Source of the DNA: Linanthus parryae | Taxonomy: Eukaryota; Streptophyta; Magnoliopsida; Ericales; Polemoniaceae | Reading direction: 5' to 3' | Assembly (NCBI GenBank): GCA_023055425.1 | Contig: JALGPY010000002.1 | Coordinates: 49,313,321 to 49,377,320, forward strand | Length of the DNA stretch: 64,000 bases | Shown here: piece by piece, positions 20,625-33,800 of the stretch | Layout of the letters: every line of letters starts with the position of its first letter | Position numbering within the stretch: position 1 is the first letter of the stretch | The notes under the pieces: generated by a model | Database searches by the model: none | Told to the model about the DNA's origin: nothing | The model's input: the letters and a program-made list of their open reading frames with translations, nothing else | Position numbers and translations under genes: made by a program

Positions 20625-23600
20625 AAGCCCCAACAGTGTGAGGTTCTTTTTAGCAATGTAAAATGGACAAAGTTTTTGAGATGGTATTGACTATTGAGTA
20701 TGTCAGGGTATTCCCACCTTAGTCCTACCTTCAACCAAACACCTTTTTACATGCTACCCAGTATTATTACTCCCAGAGTTACTAGTCCTCTCACCATTAG
20801 TCTGAAAAACAAAACAAACAAGGCTTTAGTAGCGAAAGATTTGTAATAACACGTACATAACAAAAAATATATTTTTTCAAATAGACATAAAATATTGGAT
20901 GCTATATCCTGATACTACTACCACATCCCAGCTGAACTTGTGTACGGTGTACTGTGTACCTCTCTGGGAAGAAAATTTTTAGTTGCTCAAAGAACAGCAC
21001 GTCAGAATGAATAGGCAGTGCTCCATACCAATTATTAATAGACGTTTATAACAATTTGTAAACACATTGATAGTTAACGGTTGATTTGTACAAAAAAATT
21101 GGAAGTTCATGGTTGTTAGAACTGCCAGTTGAAAGGTTGAGGGAGTAAATCAATTTACTATTATTCATATTAGTTATTATTATTATTATTACTATTATTA
21201 TCATCATTATTAATATCATTCATATGAATAAAATTTCACTAATTGACAAAACAAAAGAAAAATGAATATGAATATATGATAACAATATACAGAAGTACAT
21301 CTAAATAGTAAGAATGTGGTAGTAGTACCATTTATCTCAGAAAAATAAATCTACTTATATATCAAATCACAGTGCTACGGGACCCGCAAAAGTGAGATCT
21401 CGGCCCTCCAAATGAACACCGTTAATCAGCTTACATTTTCAACATTAAGATATTCTATTCATATTTTACACCATCGGATGTACCTCAATATTTTACACCG
21501 TTGGATATAACTCACAAAAAGTAGTCAGTCAGTTCATTCGGGTCAGTCGAAACTTTCAAAATCCAAATCTATGTGCGCCTCTCTCTCCTTTCAATCTCTT
21601 TTCTCCTTTTTTCCACTACAGCCTTCTCTGGCTGCCACTCTTCGGTAGGTTGTCCCTTATGAAATCCAACTTAAAATGTGAAATATGGATAAGATCTGCA
21701 TTCAACAACCTTCTTCTGGTTTGTACCTCCTGCTGGTTTGTACAAAGATGTGTCTGTAAAGTTGTTACATAGTTCATGTTTACAGGCCAGGTGTTTATAT
21801 GATATTTATTCAATAGTAAGCTTACACTAAAGTTAAAGTGAGGAAATACTCCGGTTATGACCTTTTCGACAGTAAAACTGTGAAGTCCTGTTATGACCTT
21901 TTGGTGTTTCATACTCTCGTGTTAGAGTTTCAGGTTGATGTCATTATGGTCAAGCATTGTTTTAGTGTTTCATACTCTCCGGCCAGTGGTAAAATAGAGA
22001 AGTTTTGTTATGAACTGGATTTTCGGAATTTCGTGACGATCTCTCTCTCTCCTGAGCTCATAATCTCTCGCTCTTTGCACTCTAAGAATGTGAGCACCTC
22101 AATCATCCACTGGAATCAGCGAGTGGCGTTCCTTGCCTCCTCTCTGATCTCATACCATTTGCGGAAGGTAGAATGTTTTGGTTATGAGTTTTTATTTTAC
22201 TGAGTTCAATTTTGGTTATGGTTTTCAAGTTCCTCAAAATAAGTGAACTCCATAAATTACTTGGCAAAAATAAGTTGTATTTGTATTTAAATACTTGATG
22301 TCTAAGTGCACCAATATCAGACTGTAATAGCTGGTAAAATGCAGCTTGCCTAATATAGATATCTAGGAGTACCTGATTATAGGTTTTTTCTCGCAAGTGT
22401 CTGGGATCATCCTAAAAAAGATTTGGATAAGATTTGCAAGAGTACACGCAATTAAGTGGAGTTTATATGATTTATCCTATGATTCAGTGTTTCTTTTTCC
22501 TCACAGGTCGCTTCGCCTATTACAGAAAAATAATATTTCTTGGTTGATCATGTTTGTGTCCTACGTCATTCTTCTCCTAAAGCTTTTCATTCATTGTTTG
22601 TTGAACAGTTCCATTTCAGTTTGGAGCACATATATATATATATTCATCCGCGTATATTCATTCCTTTCAGCATATATTATAAGTTCTTCTGCCTTCCAGA
22701 CCCGACACCCAGAAATTTCAAATTTTGGTTTCTAAGGAAAGCGTATGGAGTTAAGTAACGGTATAGGGTGACCATTATCTTATATATCGCTTCAACCGTT
22801 GCATTTTCTTCTTCTGATAAGTCATGTTAGTACGATATTGTGAGCTTTTCAGTTGGGAAAAGAGCTTACTTTGTGTCAAATACTAGTAAAGTTTACTCTA
22901 CAAGATCACGCAAAGATTACCAAATTCATGTATCGTTTTGCTAACCAAATCACCGCGTCAAAGTGACCGAGTGAATAGTGTCAAAAAGTGAAGTAAGCTG
23001 AAAGAGAAGAAACAGAGGTAGTAGTAGAATACTCGGGAATGGCACCTAACTTTTGGTTCCAATTTCATGTAAAGAGTGACAAGATTTTTTTTTTTTTTAT
23101 TTTTTTTTTATCCATACTACTATTATCAATTGGGATCAGTTTTGTTCCAATTTGTATGGTGAAAAGCCCGTGTGGATTATCCGTAAGGCAAGGTAATTAC
23201 TAGTATTCGACCATGATCAATTTGCATCTTATGTGAATTTCGTTGAAGCAACTATATATTGCATTACAATTTAGAGGCCAACGTTTCAGACTAGTGGGTG
23301 ATGCTGATTAAAGCGAAACATTGTCTTTTGGGCCTTGAAATGCTTGAATGGAAGTGTAAAAGAGACCAGAAAATAATGATTGAGATGACTCAAAAGATGC
23401 AGCAGATTATTATTATTATGAAGAAGCTGCAAGTTCATCACGAGCTAATGCAACCTCGCACTTCATTTCAGCAAAATAGGGCGCGATTCATGGATGGAAT
23501 CGACATAGAGAGAGAGAGAGAGAGCTAACCTGGAGAATGAAATTGTATCCACATTTCTTCGATTAGCACAATTAATACTTGGATTGTTCCTCAGCTCGAA

Positions 23601-23741
23601 ACGCGGATCCATCTAGAACGGTCCGATCTGACACTGCTCCTTTTGTTCTCAACACCCAAATATCCAAAAAATAATTGGCTGGAAGCACACATTGTGGGCA
23701 AAACTCAGAAAGAGTCATCGCCCACTTGACTTTGTAGAAAT

Positions 23742-23795
<54 letters not shown>

Positions 23796-24343
23796 AGAAG
23801 CATTATAATTATTATTATTTTTAAACAGACTTTGTAGAAATTATAGTTAGACGATGACTATTTTTCTTCTTTTTTTCAAGTCATAAAAAATTCTAATTTG
23901 CTCATTTTTTAGAATAAAAACGTATTTTAGAGTAATTATTTAATTTTTAAACTAAAATAATTTAGTTTTTCTAGCTTCAAGTTTCCCACTTTTTTAATCT
24001 TACAATAAAAGTAAATTAAACAATCTTTTTATCTAAATAGTTAATTAATTTTGTTTAAAAAATAACAATGTCAAAGTAATTAAATTTTTTTTATCTTTCC
24101 CTCAAGAGTTAAAAAGTCACGTAAAGTAAGTAAAGAATATTTTGCTACATTGGGTTTATCATGTCGGTACTCTTCTCTAATTTTATCGAACTGAGATATA
24201 AGTATACTTTATGTGTTTTTGGCTTTTCGCTATCCTAAAAATTGTAGTTCATCATTTAAATTCTTTACATTCCGAATATACCATGGTGAATGTTGTGCCC
24301 TGAAGACATGAGTCATGCAATAGTAAGTGCGTAAATAAAAGTA
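20625..24343. other. 3.7-kb intergenic stretch, no gene seen
   Basis: AT-rich sequence with ATT-type repeats (about 21160-21215), a T tract (about 23083-23110) and a (TA)n tract near 23748-23792. Open frames are short, without domains, and mostly lack a natural ATG start context. Confidence 0.5.
23748..23792. repeat. (TA)n microsatellite
   Basis: About 22 TA units in uninterrupted alternation. Confidence 0.85.
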
Positions 24344-24351
24344 GTTTCGGT

Positions 24352-24809
24352 CATAGTTTTCATAACCGGACCGGACCGGCGGTTCGACCGGTTCGACCGG
24401 TCAAATCAGCCGAGACCGGTCCGGTTAATATATTAGACCGGTGTTGCTAAAAAACCGGCCAAAACCGGTAAAAACCGGCCGGTTTTATGAAAACCGCCTA
24501 ACCGGCCGGTTTTATTCCGGTTCAAGCGGTTTTTGCAATTTTTTTTTTTTTTTTTTGAGGAAGGTTTTTGCAAATTTTAGTGGACTACCACTCTCTAATG
24601 ATGCATTTTTTGTGTTTTTTTTGAAATGATGCATTTTTTGTGTTGTATTTACATACTCATCAATTTATATAATACATATATATATATTTATTAATTTATA
24701 CATTATTAAATAAACATGCGGTTCTACCGGTCGGACCACCGGTTCGACCGGTCGAACCATAAATCATGCCCTCGCCGGTTCGATGACCGGTCCGGTTATG
24801 AAAACTATG
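24352..24809. mobile_element. hAT-type MITE rich in CCGG words
   Basis: 458 bp. Terminal inverted repeats start CATAGTTTTCATAACCGGAC on the left, with the reverse complement (ending ATGAAAACTATG) on the right. The perfect 8-bp duplication GTTTCGGT (24344-24351, 24810-24817) marks the hAT superfamily. Subterminal regions are packed with ACCGGT/CCGGTT words in both orientations, plausible transposase-binding repeats. No coding capacity. Confidence 0.88.
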
Positions 24810-24817
24810 GTTTCGGT

Positions 24818-25303
24818 AAAATGCTAGTTAAAATGTCCTCACAACCAAGAAAATCAATAAACCCTAAAAAAAAATAGAAATGTAACCCAATTCGACAATA
24901 CGAGCTAATTTTGAGACAGAGACGATTGAAGCTCATGGATGTGTGCATTATTACCAATGGGCTTCAAATATGGTTTAGCCGAGCCCAGATCACAAAGATG
25001 GCGAAGCCCATATCACATATAAGCCCAGTTGATGTTCAATCTCAGGAGCTAGAAGCCCAGTAGTCAAACATTATGACCCATCGTGAATTATACTACACTT
25101 TTCAGTGTCATCTTGTAATTATTATCTAGTAGATCGAACGGTCATCACATAGATCAAACGGTCATAAATACGACCGTTCGACACCTCTGTATTTAGTCTT
25201 CTGATTCAACAAACCCTAGCGTTTGATTTCTTTCTTTTCGTTTATGTTCTGTTTTCATTTTTAGAGAGCTTTGTCTCTCTCACTACGAACCCTAACAGGT
25301 TTT
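24818..25303. other. Flank of copia A, possibly part of its 5' LTR
   Basis: The sequence just before the copia A primer-binding-like site (TGGTATCGACGCC near 25305) should include its 5' LTR end, but no second LTR copy is found in the window to define it. No gene is seen. Confidence 0.35.
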
Positions 25304-25321
25304 CATGGTATCGACGCCTTA

Positions 25322-26175
25322 ATGCTCTCTACCACCTCTCTATCCATGGGCGCATCACAATCAAAACCTCTATTTCTGCTTCCCAATATCAATAACTTTA
25401 TGCCATCTGAACTTGATGGATCCAATTACGTTCTTTGGAAGCATCAGATCTCAGCGATATTTCGTACTCAGAGCCTTTTCGTCTATGTTGACGGCACCGT
25501 CGCTTCACCGCCTCGCTTTATCACCGTCGACGGCACTCCCACCGACACTCCAACAGACACTCCCAATCCGGCGTTTCAGGTATGGCTGAGTCAAGATAAG
25601 GCGATTCTAACCCTAATCAACGCCACCTTGACTCAAGAGGCTCTTACTCACGTTAGTGGTCATGATACATCTAGATCTGCCTGGTTAGCTCTGGAACGTA
25701 AGTATGCCTCTTTGACTCGTTCCAATATTCTTTAACTCAAATCTGAACTACGAACCACCAAGAAGGGATCTGATAGTATCGATGTCTACATACAAAAGAT
25801 GAAATCTATTTGTGATAAATTGTCTGTTGTTATGGCTCCTGTGCATGATGAAGATATGGTTCACTATATTCTAAATGGATTACCTCCTGAATACAACCCT
25901 TTTCGCTCTTATTTAAGGAAAAGATCTGAACCTATTACTGGTGAAGACTTGCATGTTTTATTGAAAGTCAATTAACACATGTTAGGATCTCAATCTTTAT
26001 TTCTCAAAAAAAAAAAAAAAAAAAATCTAGATCTTTTATATCTACTGAGTTGGGTCAATCTGCTTTTGCTGTTCATACTTTTGGGTCTCGAGGTCGTGGT
26101 TAACGTGGTGGTAGAATAAACTCTAATTCTGGTACTTCATTCTCTGGCTATGAGAGAGGATATGGAAGATCTTAT
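25322..26175 (+). pseudogene. Copia A gag, N-terminal part
   Basis: It begins after a PBS-like TGGTATC at about 25305. The frame reads a plant copia Gag with the typical LDGSNYVLWKHQI block and meets a TAA at 25733-25735. It then continues in the same frame with DSIDVYIQKMKSICDKL and YILNGLPPEYNPFRSY, has a further stop near 25973, and an A run of about 21 bases (near 26007-26027). It is cut at 26175 by copia B. Confidence 0.8.
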
Positions 26176-27323
26176 TGTTGGAATAGATGCCCTAGAGGCA
26201 ATCTAGTTTAGTATGAATTATTTGTGGCTAGAAATTCATTTATTATTTATTGGATATTTAATATAATGAAGTCCTTAGATTTATAATTGTGTTGTTTATC
26301 TTAAATATCCCTAGTCAAGTATAATGATTAATAGGACAATCATCTATAGACTAGTATGGGGTTGGATTGATATGGAGATATCACGATCCAACACATAGGT
26401 GTGCATTAGGGAATGTTGCACTGGATTGACCCATCTCCGAGAAGGCTACATACACGTTATGTTGAGTGACAAGCGCTTCTCGCGGTGCAACGGTATTGTC
26501 ATCCTTAGACTTGAAGTCACTAGATATTCTAGTTGTGGATTATTGTGATCTTGGTAGCGTTAAACGCTACACCGTAACTGGGTAGTTATAAAGGCGTGTA
26601 CTGGATACAATAAGAAGCAAGCTTAGAGATCGTAGTGGACGTAGATAGAATTTGTCCCTCCCACATAACGGGAGCAAATATCCTAGGCCACTCGAGGGAT
26701 AGTGCTTATAAAATGTCTGGCTAGACTCAAATAAATCAATATGGGATATTGATGTTATTTGCACGAATAAGGCTATTCCCATGGATCGAGAAACTATGGA
26801 TTGAATATACGGGTGTGACTTGTATGTCTCGTGTCCAATCCGGATATAGAGACAAAGGGATGAGACAATTACTTGTACAAAGGTTGTCGAGATGACTATT
26901 CTATTAGTTGGCTAGAATGGATGTTTTGCTAGAAACCGCTCCATATTAGAAAATAGTTGCTACCAACTAGATAGAACCTATGGGGTCACACGCTACATAG
27001 AGTTGAACTAGATTTAGGAATTAATTAATTGGATTAATTAATTAGAAGGATCACTTTTCAAACCCTTGCAAACTTAGTAGGGACTAATTTGCAAGGAAGG
27101 GACAAATTGAATTCTAGTAGGACTAGAATAAGTCATTTAGGTAGTTAACAAGGAGTTGTTGGACTATATAAAGGACCTTTCTTCCTTCCTTCCCACATAA
27201 CTTATGCTCATAATTGAACATAAAAAAGAGTGGGAGAGAACAAAAGGAGAGAGAGCAAGCAACAAGGGAGCCAACCGCCCCCTTGCCGCTGCCCCGTCCC
27301 CGTCGGCCAAAGAAGACCGAGAC
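26176..27323 (+). repeat. Copia B 5' LTR, left part
   Basis: First 1148 bp of the 5' LTR, matching 39855-40979. It ends with GAGAC (27319-27323), the target duplication of the nested element. Confidence 0.92.
27165..27172 (+). promoter_or_regulatory. TATA box of copia B 5' LTR
   Basis: TATATAAA, identical in context to 40821-40828 in the 3' LTR. The nested element begins about 150 bp downstream, so a transcript starting here would run into it instead of reaching copia B gag directly. Confidence 0.6.
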
Positions 27324-28027
27324 TGCAACAACCCCCTTATCCGGCTCGGGACAAGACCGGGAGGGCGATGCTTAATAGAAGTGGCGGAGATCAAAAGCAA
27401 TACAAACCACGACATAAATTTATAATATTAAACATTAAACTTGAAGTCTCATACAAAATTTGCTTAATATTTCACAATATCTTAACAGCACTAGACACTA
27501 ATCGTGACATTATCAGTCTAGGTGAGTCTCGCGCCCCTTCTATTTCCATAAGTTCCAGCTCATAGACCTGCGGTGGGAAGAAAACAACTAGAACCGCAGT
27601 TTCCAAAATCAGCTTGAAATGCTGTGTGAGATACACCTTAGCATGTAAAACAAGGAAGATAAAATAGTTGATGATTCACGAGTTAAGTGAAACAGTAACA
27701 GAATACGAGTAAAACATTATCAGAGTTTGCACTAGAAATAATCATTTATGAACGCTTCAGAAACAAATCCATTTATCGAAATTCTGTTCCATTGCACATT
27801 TCCAAACACAGAAGCACAGATGTTCAGTTATTATATCTTCTCGCTGTACCAGGGTAGACCAGTGACCACGGCAGACATACTAGACCTTAAGTGTTGCAAC
27901 ACCCTCCTAAGAGCGTCAATCAAAGGAGTGTTATCTAGATGCTGGACCCTAGCCAATAAGGCGTAGAGCCGGGGCACGCGAAGTCCCGCATTTTAGGGAT
28001 AAAACTCAAGGGATCTAAACCCATAAA

Positions 28028-28163
28028 AGTAACTTCGGGGATCTAACCTGAATATATCTTTAGGGACTAAGCCCAGGGAATCATCACCCAATATAAGTAA
28101 CTCCGGGGATCGAACCCGAATATATCTTTAGGGACTAAGCCCAGGGAATCATCACCCAATATA
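28028..28163. repeat. Two 68-bp tandem units in the giant LTR
   Basis: Two adjacent copies starting AGTAACT(T/C)CGGGGATC and ending CACCCAATATA. The same pair is at 31604-31739 in the other LTR, so duplication predates insertion. Confidence 0.85.
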
Positions 28164-29980
28164 ACTGGTTCCGGTACTAGCGAATATTTCCACTTTGCAA
28201 TATGAACATATTATCTTTGTGTGACGATTTCAAAGAATCATTTTGAAATGTAGTCAAACTCAAATAAAGCATGTGAAGCGCAAAACACATTCGAGACAAT
28301 TTATAAAATCATTTATTGACACGAAGGAAGCTAAGGCTCAAGGCTAAGCATGTGAACTCACCTTATTTGACAACAATCGTCACATACAGCCCATATGGTT
28401 GATCGGAGTCCTTGTCTGCTAACCTGTCGCCCACAATTACCAATTCTATAGTCACAACGACAATACTACTAAATAAAGGAATGCTCGTCTAGATTGGTTG
28501 CTAAGTTCAGCTCTTAAAATCCCCAATTATTCCCATAAAACCCGTTTTTATGTCGTATACCCATAAATAATAAAATAACTATTTTCAAAATTAATTTGAT
28601 ATTAAATAACCGAGGTAATTTTTATTTGAAGTAAACAAGTAATGTTATAATTTCTAGAAATAATAAGAAAAAGTGTTTTCCGTATTCACAAAGAGTTACT
28701 TTGGCTAGAAAAAGAATAATATTTAGTTTAAACAAATATTTGTGTTGGTAAAAAGCTAAATTACTATTTATTTACATAAACAATGCGACATTTAGTGTTA
28801 AATTAACATTTAAATAATCACAATCCCTTCATTTACTTTAAGAAAATGATTTATTATATCTATTTACTAAAATACATATTTGTATTTATAAAGTACTTAT
28901 TTAAAATACAACTTATTAACATTTTTATTTGAAGCACAACATTATTAAATATTGGTAATAGTTTTAAAACAATTCAAATATGATAAGTATAAGTTGTGTA
29001 AACTACAACAGGTACCCACAACCATGTTATTATAAAAGACAGCCCCTCCCCCAAGGTTTCTGAAAATGCAAGAACTACCCTCCCACTTAAAAACTCTCGG
29101 CAACCACATAACCACTCGATTCAAATGCCAATTATAGCTAACAAGAATCTGTATTGACAGTAGATAATGAACAGGGAGGAGGTTTAGATCATACCTGAGT
29201 TAAGAAACGAGAGAAATAAGCGAGGAACGCGACGGGTCGAGTCGCCGAAGTTGCCGCCGGTGGTGGAGCTCGTCGCCGGCAGTAATGGCTTCTCCAGCTC
29301 CGTTTGGTGCTGCTAGGAGTCTAATCGGACATCCTACAGTCTACAGGGACAGAGAGGAAGGCCTGGGTGGCCTTGGTTCGGCTGGACCAAACTTCCCGCC
29401 GGAAGTTATGGAGGAATGGCGGCGATGGCCTTCTCCGGCTACTGCTGTTGTTACAGCTTTTTGTTTTCTTCGTCTTCTGCTGCTAATGGGTTCAATACAG
29501 GGAGGGAGATAGAGAGAGAGAGAGATGGGTATGAGTGGAGAAAAGAGGAACAGTGGTGGTGGTGGCGGTTTTGCCGTCGGTAGCAGCGGCGGCGATGGCT
29601 GCTTCCAGCTGCTGTTGCTGCTGCAGTTTCTGATTTTCAGAGAGGCAGAGAGGGAGATGGGTGGGACAGAGACAGAGAGAGAGGGTGGAGGTGATGGTGA
29701 CGAAGTGGTGGTGGTTGTTGGTGGTTGTTTCCCGTCGGGGTTAGCGGCAGTGGTGGTGGCTTTGCCACTGCTTGTTGCTGCTGCTTCCTTCGACTGGGGG
29801 AGAACAAGCCAGAGAGAAAGCAGGAGAGAGAGAGAGAGAGAGATGATGGCAGTGACGGGTGGAGATGGTGGTGCCGGTGGTTGTGGTGGTGGTTGTTTGT
29901 CTAGAGAGAGAGGAGAGAGTGAGCTGAGTGAGAGTGGCGACTGTGGTGGTTGTGTGGAGGGAGGAGGCAGGGGTGAGGCT

Positions 29981-29987
29981 TTATATA
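29981..29987 (-). promoter_or_regulatory. TATA-like box in the giant LTR (left copy)
   Basis: TATATAA on the minus strand, about 370 bases from the LTR start, followed by a CT-rich leader-like region. Copy in the other LTR at 33560-33554. If used, U3 is short and R-U5 is about 2.6 kb. Confidence 0.5.
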
Positions 29988-30358
29988 GCAGTAGATTTCC
30001 TGGAGAGGTGATGTTGGTGAGGGCGGTTGTGATGGTGAGGGCGGTGATTGTGAGTTCCTTTGCCTTGAAGGACAAGGTCGAAGAGAAAAAAAAGCTGTGA
30101 GGAAAAGTTGGGTTTTCATTTATTTAATATATGGTTAATAGAGAATGATAGGGTGTGGTGGGTGTATAGGCTTACGCGGTGGTTGTTATCGCGGAAATGT
30201 CTAGAAAAAGAATAATTCGCGCAAAAATTAAAATTCTCACCATATTTTCTCGTCTATTAAAATTTTAAAAATATTACCCAAATCACCACTCGCAACTAAA
30301 ATTTTAGTTATCACTCCAAAATTACCAAATTCCCTTTTGTTAAACACGGGGTATTACA

Positions 30359-30899
30359 TCCTCCCCCCCCCTTATAATGAGCTTCGTCCTCGAAGCTCGA
30401 GTCATAACCAGGGTTTCGGGTCCTAGAGTCACCGCTGATGCTATAACGCCTAACAGGCCATCAATACAAAGGAAGTACAAGGACGCGGTACGAGGTTCAC
30501 TAGTACGTCACATAGGATTATTACCCTAATCCAATTTCAAACTAGAAGGAAAGATTTGAGCGAGTAACACACTTTAAGAAACATCAACATGAACTTCCAC
30601 ATAATCAGGTCCTTAAGAAACTTGTCACAACCAGTGAATAGGTAATAGCAACAAATCACATATCATGTCGAGATACACAGAGAAGCGTCGAAGAGACAGC
30701 CATATGTCTGAAATAACACTAGGGCCCCAATAAGAAACAAGATAAATCAGATAACAAGTAAAACATGATCACGCAAGAGGAAGTAATCAATAACTCCCCA
30801 GATACCCGGCTTTTTCGTATTTTATCTTGCCCTATGTTCATTTTAAGTTACCCTACAGGTTTTATTCCCTATAGTGGAAAGAACGGCTCTGATACCACC
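30359..30899 (-). other. 541-bp interior of the giant-LTR element
   Basis: It contains a minus-strand polypurine tract (30359-30375), the palindromic GCTTCGTCCTCGAAGC, non-coding sequence and the primer-binding site (30885-30897). No ORF has a recognisable domain. Confidence 0.8.
30885..30897 (-). other. Primer-binding site of the giant-LTR element
   Basis: GGCTCTGATACCA on plus, tRNA-Met type PBS on minus, two bases inside the right LTR. Confidence 0.87.
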
Positions 30900-33800
30900 T
30901 GCAACAACCCCCTTATCCGGCTCGGGACAAGACCGGGAGGGCGATGCTTAATAGAAGTGGCGGCGATCAAAAGCAATACAAACCACGACATAAATTTATA
31001 ATATTAAACATTAAACTTGAAGTCTCATACTAAATTTGCTTAATATTTCACAATATCTTAACAGCAGTAGACACTAATCGTGACATTATCAGTCTAGGTG
31101 AGTCTCGCGCCCCTTCTATTTCCATAAGTTCCAACTCATAGACCTGCGGTGGGAAGAAAACAACAAGAAGCGCAGTTTCCAAAATCAGCTTGAAATGCTG
31201 TGTGAGATACACCTTAGCATGTAAAACAAGGAAGATAAAATAGTTGATGATTCACGAGTTAAGTGAAACAGTAACAGAATACGAGTAAAACATTATCAGA
31301 GTTTGCAGTAGAAATAATCATTTATGAACGCTTCAGAAACAAATCCATTTATCGAAATTCTGTTCCATTGCACATTTCCAAACACAGAAGCACATATGTT
31401 CAGTTATTATCTCTTCTCGCTGTACCAGGGTAGAACAGTAACCACGGCAGACATACTAGACCTTAAGTGTTGCAACACCCTCCTAAGAGCGTCAATCAAA
31501 GGAGTGTTATCTAGATGTTGGACCCTAGCCAATAAGGCGTAGAGCCGGGGCACGCGAAGTCCCGCATTTTAGGGATAAAACCCAAGGGATCTACACCCAT
31601 AAAAGTAACTTCGGGGATCTAACCCGAATATATCTTTAGGGACTAAGCCCAGGGAATCATCACCCAATATAAGTAACTCCGGGGATCGAACCCGAATATA
31701 TCTTTAGGGACTAAGCCCAGGGAATCATCACCCAATATAACTGGTTCCGGTACAAGCGAATATTTCCACTTTGCAATATGAACAGATTATCTTTGTGTGA
31801 CGATTTCAAAGAATCATTTTGAAATGTAGTCAAACTCAAATAAAGCATGTGAAGCGCAAAACACATTTCGAGACAATTTATAAAATCAGATATTGACACG
31901 AAGGAAGCTAAGGCTCAAGGTTAAGCATGTGAACTCACCTTATTTGACAACAATCGTCACATACAGCCCATACGGTTGATCGGAGTCCTTGTTTGCTAAC
32001 CTGTCGCCCACAATTACCAATTCTATAGTCACAACGACAATACTACTAAATAAAGGAATGCTCGTCTAGATTGGTTGCTAAGTTCAGCTCTCAAAATCCC
32101 CAATTATTCCCATAAAACCCGTTTTTATGTCGTATACCCATAAATAATAAAATAACTATTTTCAAAATTAATTTGATATTAAATAACCGAGGTAATTTTT
32201 ATTTGAAGTAAACAAGTAATGTTATAATTTCTAGAAATAATAAGAAAAAGTGTTATCCGTATTCACAAAGAGTTACTTTGGCTAGAAAAAGAATAATATT
32301 TAGTTTAAACAAATATTTGTGTTGGTAAAAAGCTAAATTACTATTTATTTACATAAACAATGCGACATTTAGTGTTAAATTAACATTTAAATAATCACAA
32401 TCCCTTCATTTACTTTAAGAACATGATTTATTATATCTATTTACTAAAATACATATTTGTATTTATAAAGTACTTATTTAAAATACAACTTATTAACATT
32501 TTTATTTGAAGCACAACATTATTAAATATTGGTAATAGTTTTAAAACAATTCAAATATGATAAGTATAAGTTGTGTAAACTACAACAAGTACCCACAACC
32601 ATGTTATTATAAAAGACAGCCCCTCCCCTAAGGTTTCTGAAAATGCAAGAACTACCCTCCCACTTAAAAACTCTCGGCAACCACATAACCACTCGATTCA
32701 AATGCCAATTATAGCTAACAAGAATCTGTATTGACAGTAGATAATGAACAGGGAGGAGGTTTAGATCATACCCGAGTTAAGAAACGCGAGAAATAAGCGA
32801 GGAACGCGACGGGTCGAGTCGCCGAAGTTGCCGCCGGTGGTGGAGCTCGTCGCCGGCAGTAATGGCTTCTCCAGCTCCGTTTGGTGCTTCTAGGAGTCTA
32901 ATCGGACATCCTACAGTCTACAGGGACAGAGAGGAAGGCCTGGGTGGCCTTGGTTCGGCTGGACCAAACTTCCCGCCGGAAGTTATGGAGGAATGGCGGC
33001 GATGGCCTTCTCCGCCTACTGCTGTTGTTACAGCTTTTTGTTTTCTTCGTCTTCTGCTGCTAATGGGTTCAATACAGGGAGGGAGATAGAGAGAGAGAGA
33101 TGGGTATGAGTGGAGAAAAGAGGAACAGTGGTGGTGGTGGCGGTTTTGCCGTCGGTAGCAGCGGCGGCGATGGCTGCTTCCAACTGCTGTTGCTGCTGCG
33201 GTTTCTGATTTTCAGAGAGGCAGAGAGGGAGATGGGTGGGACAGAGACAGAGAGAGAGGGTGGAGGTGATGGTGACGAAGTGGTGGTGGTTGTTGGTGGT
33301 TGTTTCCCGTCGGGGTTAGCGGCAGTGGTGGTGGCTTTGCCACTGCTTGTTGCTGCTGCTTCCTTCGACTGGGGGAGAGCAAGCCAGAGAGAAAGCAGGA
33401 GAGAGAGAGAGAGAGATGATGGCAGTGACGGGTGGAGATGGTGGTGCCGGTGGTTGTGGTGGTGGTTGTTTGTCTAGAGAAAGAGGAGAGAGTGAGCTGA
33501 GTGAGAGTGGCGGCTGTGGTGGTTGTGTTGAGGGAGGAGGCAGGGGTGAGGCTTTATATAGCAGTAGATTTCTTGGAGACGTGATGTTGGTGAGGGCGGT
33601 TGTGATGGTGAAGGCGGTGATTGTGAGTTCCTTTGCCTTGAAGGACAAGGTCGAAGAGAAAAAAAGCTGTGAGGAAAAGTTTGGTTTTCATTTATTTAAT
33701 ATATGGTTAATAGAGAATGATAGGGTGTGGTGGGTGTATAGGCTTACGCGGTGGTTGTTATCGCGGAAATGTCTAGAAAAAGAATAATTCGCGCAAAAAT

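Larger units (their letters stand above)
27324..30358 (-). repeat. Giant LTR, left copy (3' LTR on minus)
   Basis: 3035 bp, very similar to 30900-33931 (by eye on the order of 1% differences). It contains two 68-bp tandem units (28028-28163), a TATA-like box on minus at 29987-29981 and GGT/CT-rich low-complexity sequence at 29520-29960. Long frames in that stretch (29525-30100 plus, 30075-29341 minus) are Gly-rich or Pro/Ser-rich products of repeats and are not counted as genes. Confidence 0.9.

Noticed and set aside
29525..30100. 191-codon Gly-rich ORF and opposite Pro/Ser-rich ORF as host genes
   Set aside because: Low-complexity GGT/CT repeats inside an LTR, present in both LTR copies with frame differences; no domain.
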